Of a stretch of 64,000 nt of DNA, positions 61,356 to 64,000 are shown in pieces. Source of the DNA: an uncultured Collinsella sp. (GTDB lineage Bacteria; Actinomycetota; Coriobacteriia; Coriobacteriales; Coriobacteriaceae). A program made the position numbers and the translations under genes. How positions within the stretch are numbered: the first letter of the stretch is position 1; each line of letters starts with the position of its first letter. The DNA lies in NCBI GenBank assembly GCA_900752545.1, contig CAADVS010000038.1, forward strand, positions 27,270 through 91,269. The letters are read 5' to 3'. The notes beneath the pieces were generated by a model. The model searched no databases and had not been told where the DNA came from. It saw only the letters and a program-made list of their open reading frames with translations.

Positions 61356-62327
61356 TTATTTCAGATATTTTTCAAAGAATGCCTTCAGCTTTCCAAACGG
61401 AATGATGTCCATCTGATCGTAAAGGTCGGTGTGGCTGGCACCAGGGATAATGAGCAATTCCTTGTTGTCCCCCGTCAGCTTGCCGTACGCGGTTTCGCTG
61501 AAATAGCGGGAGTGCGCCTTCTCGCCATGCACCAGCAGTACCGCAGAGCGAATTTCGCTGCTGTATTGCAAAATCGGCATATTCAAAAACGACAGCGAGG
61601 ACGTCACATTCCAGCCACCGTTGGAGTTCAGGCTGCGGGGATGATAGCCTCGCGGAGTTTTGTAGTAGGCGTAATAGTCCGCTACAAACTGCGGCGCATC
61701 CTCCGGTAGCGGATCGACCACGCCGCCCGCCAGCGCATAGCTGCCGTTTTTATAGTCCTCAGTGCGCTGCGCGTTCAGCGCTTTCCGCTTTTCAAAGCGC
61801 GCCTGCTCGGAATCCTCGGCGTCAAAATAGCCGTTTGCGGTCACGCGGGTCATATCGTACATGGTCATAACCGCGGTAGCTTTGATACGGGTGTCGATGG
61901 CTGCTGCATTGACTGCCATGCCGCCCCAACCGCAGATACCGATGATGCCGATACGCTCTGAATCGACGTTTTCCTGTACCGAGAGGAAGTCCACCGCTGC
62001 GCAGAAGTCCTCGGTGTTAATGTCCGGAGATGCTACATAGCGGGGCGTACCGCCGCTCTCGCCGGTATAGGACGGGTCAAAGGCAATTGCGAAAAATCCC
62101 AGCTCCGCCATTTTCTGCGCGTACAGACCGGAGGACTGCTCTTTCACCGCGCCAAACGGGCCGCTGACGGCGATGGCGGGCAGCTTGCCTTCCGCGTTCT
62201 TAGGCATGTACACGTCGGCAGCCAGCGTGATGCCGTATCGGTTGTGGAAGGTCGCCTTGTTGTGCTCAACCTTATCGTTTTTGGGAAACACCTTGTCCCA
62301 TTCCTGCGTCAGTTTCAACTGCTCCAT
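61356..62327 (-). CDS. Alpha/beta hydrolase with cysteine at the nucleophile elbow
   Basis: 323 residues. Alpha/beta hydrolase with DVYMPKNAEG, oxyanion loop SGPFGAVKEQ, nucleophile elbow GIIGICGWGGMA (Gly-Ile-Cys-Gly-Trp-Gly), and the late histidine in PGASHTDLYD. The elbow has cysteine where serine is usual, as in dienelactone hydrolases. Its ribosome site overlaps the stop of the CMD-cupin gene (2-base gap), so the two are co-translated. Confidence 0.85.
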   Translation of the reverse strand: MEQLKLTQEWDKVFPKNDKVEHNKATFHNRYGITLAADVYMPKNAEGKLPAIAVSGPFGAVKEQSSGLYAQKMAELGFFAIAFDPSYTGESGGTPRYVASPDINTEDFCAAVDFLSVQENVDSERIGIIGICGWGGMAVNAAAIDTRIKATAVMTMYDMTRVTANGYFDAEDSEQARFEKRKALNAQRTEDYKNGSYALAGGVVDPLPEDAPQFVADYYAYYKTPRGYHPRSLNSNGGWNVTSSLSFLNMPILQYSSEIRSAVLLVHGEKAHSRYFSETAYGKLTGDNKELLIIPGASHTDLYDQMDIIPFGKLKAFFEKYLK

Positions 62328-62329
62328 GC

Positions 62330-63094
62330 CTAAGCCTCCTTGTCAGTCGCTGTAAGGTATTCCTCGTCGTCCACGGGCTCCAACCACTCGTTGGAGGTCT
62401 CCTCACCCGGAACCTCCAGCGCGAGATGGGAGAACCAGTTGTCGGGCGCGGCTCCGTGCCAATGCTTTACGCCCGCGGGAATATTTACTACATCGCCAGG
62501 GCACAGCTCCTGTGCCGGTTTGCCCCATTCCTGATAAAACCCTCGACCAGCCACGCAGACGAGGATCTGCCCGCCGTCGCTTTTGGCGCGATGGACGTGC
62601 CAGTTGTTGCGGCAGCCGGGCTCAAACGTCACGTTGTAGACGCCGACCTGAGCGGTGGAAAGGGGCGCGAGGTAGCTTTGCCCGATAAAGTACTTCGCAA
62701 ATGCGTCGTTGGGGGCGCCGATAGGAAAGGCCATCTCGTTTTGGTGCTCAGCTCTTGCGTCGGCGGCGTCGCCATCCGCCCAAACCTCCTTCGCCATGCG
62801 AAAGGCCGCCCACGCCTTGGGCCATCCCGCGTAAAACGCCGCGTGCGTAAGGATCTCCGCTATCTCCATCCTGGTCACGCCGTTGTTCTTCGCGGACATC
62901 AGATGATATTGGAACGAAGAGTCCGTCAGTCCCTGCGACATCAGGGCCACCACTGTCACGATGCTACGGTCCCGCAGGGAGAGCTCGCCCTCCCGGCTCC
63001 ACACCTCGCCGAACAGCACATCGTCGTTGAGCTGTGCGAACTTGGGGGCGAACTCCCCCAGGGCATCTCTGCCTGCCGTCTGCTTAATTGCCAT
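62330..63094 (-). CDS. Carboxymuconolactone decarboxylase-cupin fusion protein
   Basis: 254 residues. N-terminal CMD/AhpD-like domain (FGEVWSREGELSLRDRSIVT, VTRMEIAEILTHAAFYAGWP), and a C-terminal cupin (NVTFEPGCRNNWHVHRAKSD, PGDVVNIPAGVKHWHGAAPD, with metal-binding HVH and HWH). ATG after AGGAGG. First gene of the MerR-controlled operon with the hydrolase. Confidence 0.88.
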   Translation of the reverse strand: MAIKQTAGRDALGEFAPKFAQLNDDVLFGEVWSREGELSLRDRSIVTVVALMSQGLTDSSFQYHLMSAKNNGVTRMEIAEILTHAAFYAGWPKAWAAFRMAKEVWADGDAADARAEHQNEMAFPIGAPNDAFAKYFIGQSYLAPLSTAQVGVYNVTFEPGCRNNWHVHRAKSDGGQILVCVAGRGFYQEWGKPAQELCPGDVVNIPAGVKHWHGAAPDNWFSHLALEVPGEETSNEWLEPVDDEEYLTATDKEA

Positions 63095-63158
63095 GATCGA
63101 TTTCCTCCTATCGATGGTTCTGGACACGAATCCGTCTCCACGAGGCTAAGTAGCCCGC

Positions 63159-63257
63159 CTAGATTTCCATGCCCATTCGTCGCACCTGTTCCAGAGCGGG
63201 ATGCCCGGCGATATCGCCCGCACCGTTCACGTCGCCGGCGAAAACCGTTTTGCCCAT
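63159..63257 (-). pseudogene. Short ORF resembling a flavodoxin C-terminus (remnant)
   Basis: 32 residues, ATG eight bases after AAGGGGTGG, ending GDIAGHPALEQVRRMGMEI. The final residues resemble the end of flavodoxin-fold proteins, but the fold itself is missing and a stop codon blocks the frame upstream. It is either a small real ORF in the operon leader or a leftover of a deleted gene. Confidence 0.35.
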
Positions 63258-63300
63258 TACGGACCACCCCTTGCGCTACCGATTTGTATTGACGAGAATG

Positions 63301-63331
63301 AAGGTAATACCTAAACCTGACTTTAGGTCAA
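63301..63331 (-). promoter_or_regulatory. MerR-type operator and 19-bp-spacer promoter
   Basis: ACCTAAA and TTTAGGT (63309-63328) form the dyad. On the minus strand TTGACC (-35) and TACCTT (-10) are separated by exactly 19 bases with the dyad between them, the hallmark of MerR-regulated promoters. It drives the CMD-cupin/hydrolase operon. Confidence 0.75.
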
Positions 63332-63362
63332 GGAATGAATTCGAGATTTATTCGGAGGGGCC

Positions 63363-63803
63363 ATGTACACAATCGGACAGGTGGCGGAAATGTTCGGCTT
63401 GCCCGCCTCAACGCTGCGGTATTACGACAAGCAGGGATTGTTCCCGGGGCTGGAGCGGACGTCCGGCATTCGCCGATTCGGCGATACGGAACTCGAGGCG
63501 CTTCGAGTCATCGAATGCCTGAAGAAGGCAGGAATGGAGATCAAGGACATCCGGCTGTTCATGGAATGGTGTGCAGAGGGTCCATCAACATACCCCCAGC
63601 GCAAGGCCATGTTCGAGGAGCGGAAGGCCCATATGGAGTCGGAGATCGAGAACATGAACCGCGCGCTGGACATGCTGAAGTTCAAATGCTGGTACTACGA
63701 GCAGGCGATTCAAGATGGCAACGAGGATAGAGTGAAGGCACTGATTCCCAACAATTTGCCGGAAGAAATCAAAGATACCTACGAGAACGCGCATGCTCGA
63801 TAA
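63363..63803 (+). CDS. MerR-family transcriptional regulator
   Basis: 146 residues. N-terminal MerR helix-turn-helix (YTIGQVAEMFGLPASTLRYY, then SGIRRFGDTELEALR), a coiled-coil (QRKAMFEERKAHMESEIENM) and a short tail with one CW pair (KCWYYEQ). Resembles the AdhR/NmlR-like aldehyde-responsive group by size and operator style. ATG after GGAGGGG. Divergent from the CMD-cupin operon, which it likely controls. Confidence 0.9.
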   Translation: MYTIGQVAEMFGLPASTLRYYDKQGLFPGLERTSGIRRFGDTELEALRVIECLKKAGMEIKDIRLFMEWCAEGPSTYPQRKAMFEERKAHMESEIENMNRALDMLKFKCWYYEQAIQDGNEDRVKALIPNNLPEEIKDTYENAHAR

Positions 63804-63857
63804 AGCCGTTCGCTATCCATGGGGCTCCGGCAAGGAGCTCTTTCCGAACAGAATCAG

Positions 63858-63883
63858 AACCACCCTTAAAAAGGGTGGTTTGC
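63858..63883 (+). terminator. Terminator after the merR-type gene
   Basis: AACCACCCTT pairs with AAGGGTGGTT around AAA, followed by T and TG; 55 bases after the MerR stop. Confidence 0.75.
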
Positions 63884-64000
63884 TCTTAGGGTATAACCCA
63901 CGGGCCCCGGGCTCGCGTCTAAAGGCGCGGTCCCGGACTTCGTCCAGGCCTAGTGCATCTTGACCCGTGGCGCGCCGGTCGAACCGGCAGCATCACCCCC
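63884..64000. other. GC-rich structured tail at the window edge
   Basis: No coding frame with a ribosome site. ACCCACGGG and CCCGTGG lie about 70 bases apart as an imperfect inverted pair, with GCG/CGC and CCGGG/CCCGG stems inside. Could be a structured RNA, the edge of a mobile element, or the leader of a gene beyond the window. Confidence 0.35.

Overview
The window looks like chromosome of a high-GC anaerobic gut actinobacterium of the class Coriobacteriia, most like Collinsella. This is inferred from base composition, protein style, a CD1871A / 4Fe-4S / TlpA redox cluster, an LAXTG-type sorting signal, and a paralogous ATPase family with the N-terminal pattern NPFxPxFGxVPxxLAGR. No species was verified. 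I saw no tRNA, rRNA, CRISPR array, transposase or prophage.

Layout. 1-5 kb: cyclic-di-GMP signalling (end of an EAL protein, then a GGDEF-PAS-GGDEF protein), a flavodoxin-like reductase with a cysteine-less ArsC-like protein, a CobW metallochaperone and the tRNA methyltransferase TrmL. 5-12 kb: two ATPase/winged-helix paralogues, a UvrA-like ABC protein and a TetM-like translation GTPase. 12-16 kb: GNAT, RsmJ, RlmA and small or membrane proteins. 16-29 kb: transporters (MATE, two DMT/EamA, VUT, ClC, an ABC pair under a GntR regulator), Ung, an SDR enzyme, PrfC, a LOG protein and a 2-TM ion channel. 29-36 kb: two related hybrid sensor kinases, one with its solute-binding sensor fused on, the other paired with a separate solute-binding lipoprotein. 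36-41 kb: MalY, TrmO, an XRE-zinc ribbon-TipAS regulator, glutaredoxin, a gene-poor repeat-rich stretch with an orphan ribbon-helix-helix gene, and a dihydrouridine synthase. 41-49 kb: a MacB-like ABC protein and a thiol-redox operon facing a two-component system. 49-55 kb: a LuxR-type regulator and a 1461-residue Tat-exported, LAXTG-anchored surface protein. 55-60.5 kb: a ParE/ParC-like topoisomerase pair and the third ATPase paralogue. 60.5-64 kb: a MerR regulator divergent from a decarboxylase-cupin / hydrolase operon with a flavodoxin nearby.

The most unusual signal is that each of the three ATPase/winged-helix paralogues (5.1, 9.9 and 59.5 kb) has, just upstream of its own start, a different short repeat array with a period close to 10 bp, one DNA helical turn. 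This suggests a family of self-regulating or DNA-marking ATPases, each reading a private sequence. Second, a family of intergenic palindromes lies on or within a few bases of the stop codons of six genes, sometimes supplying the stop codon itself. Third, the 39.2-40.5 kb gap holds a 228-bp foldback element with perfect 29-bp arms and a duplicated hairpin repeat showing one compensatory base-pair change. A 48-residue CD1871A-family gene with a TTG start at 46904-47050 is easily missed and completes the redox operon.
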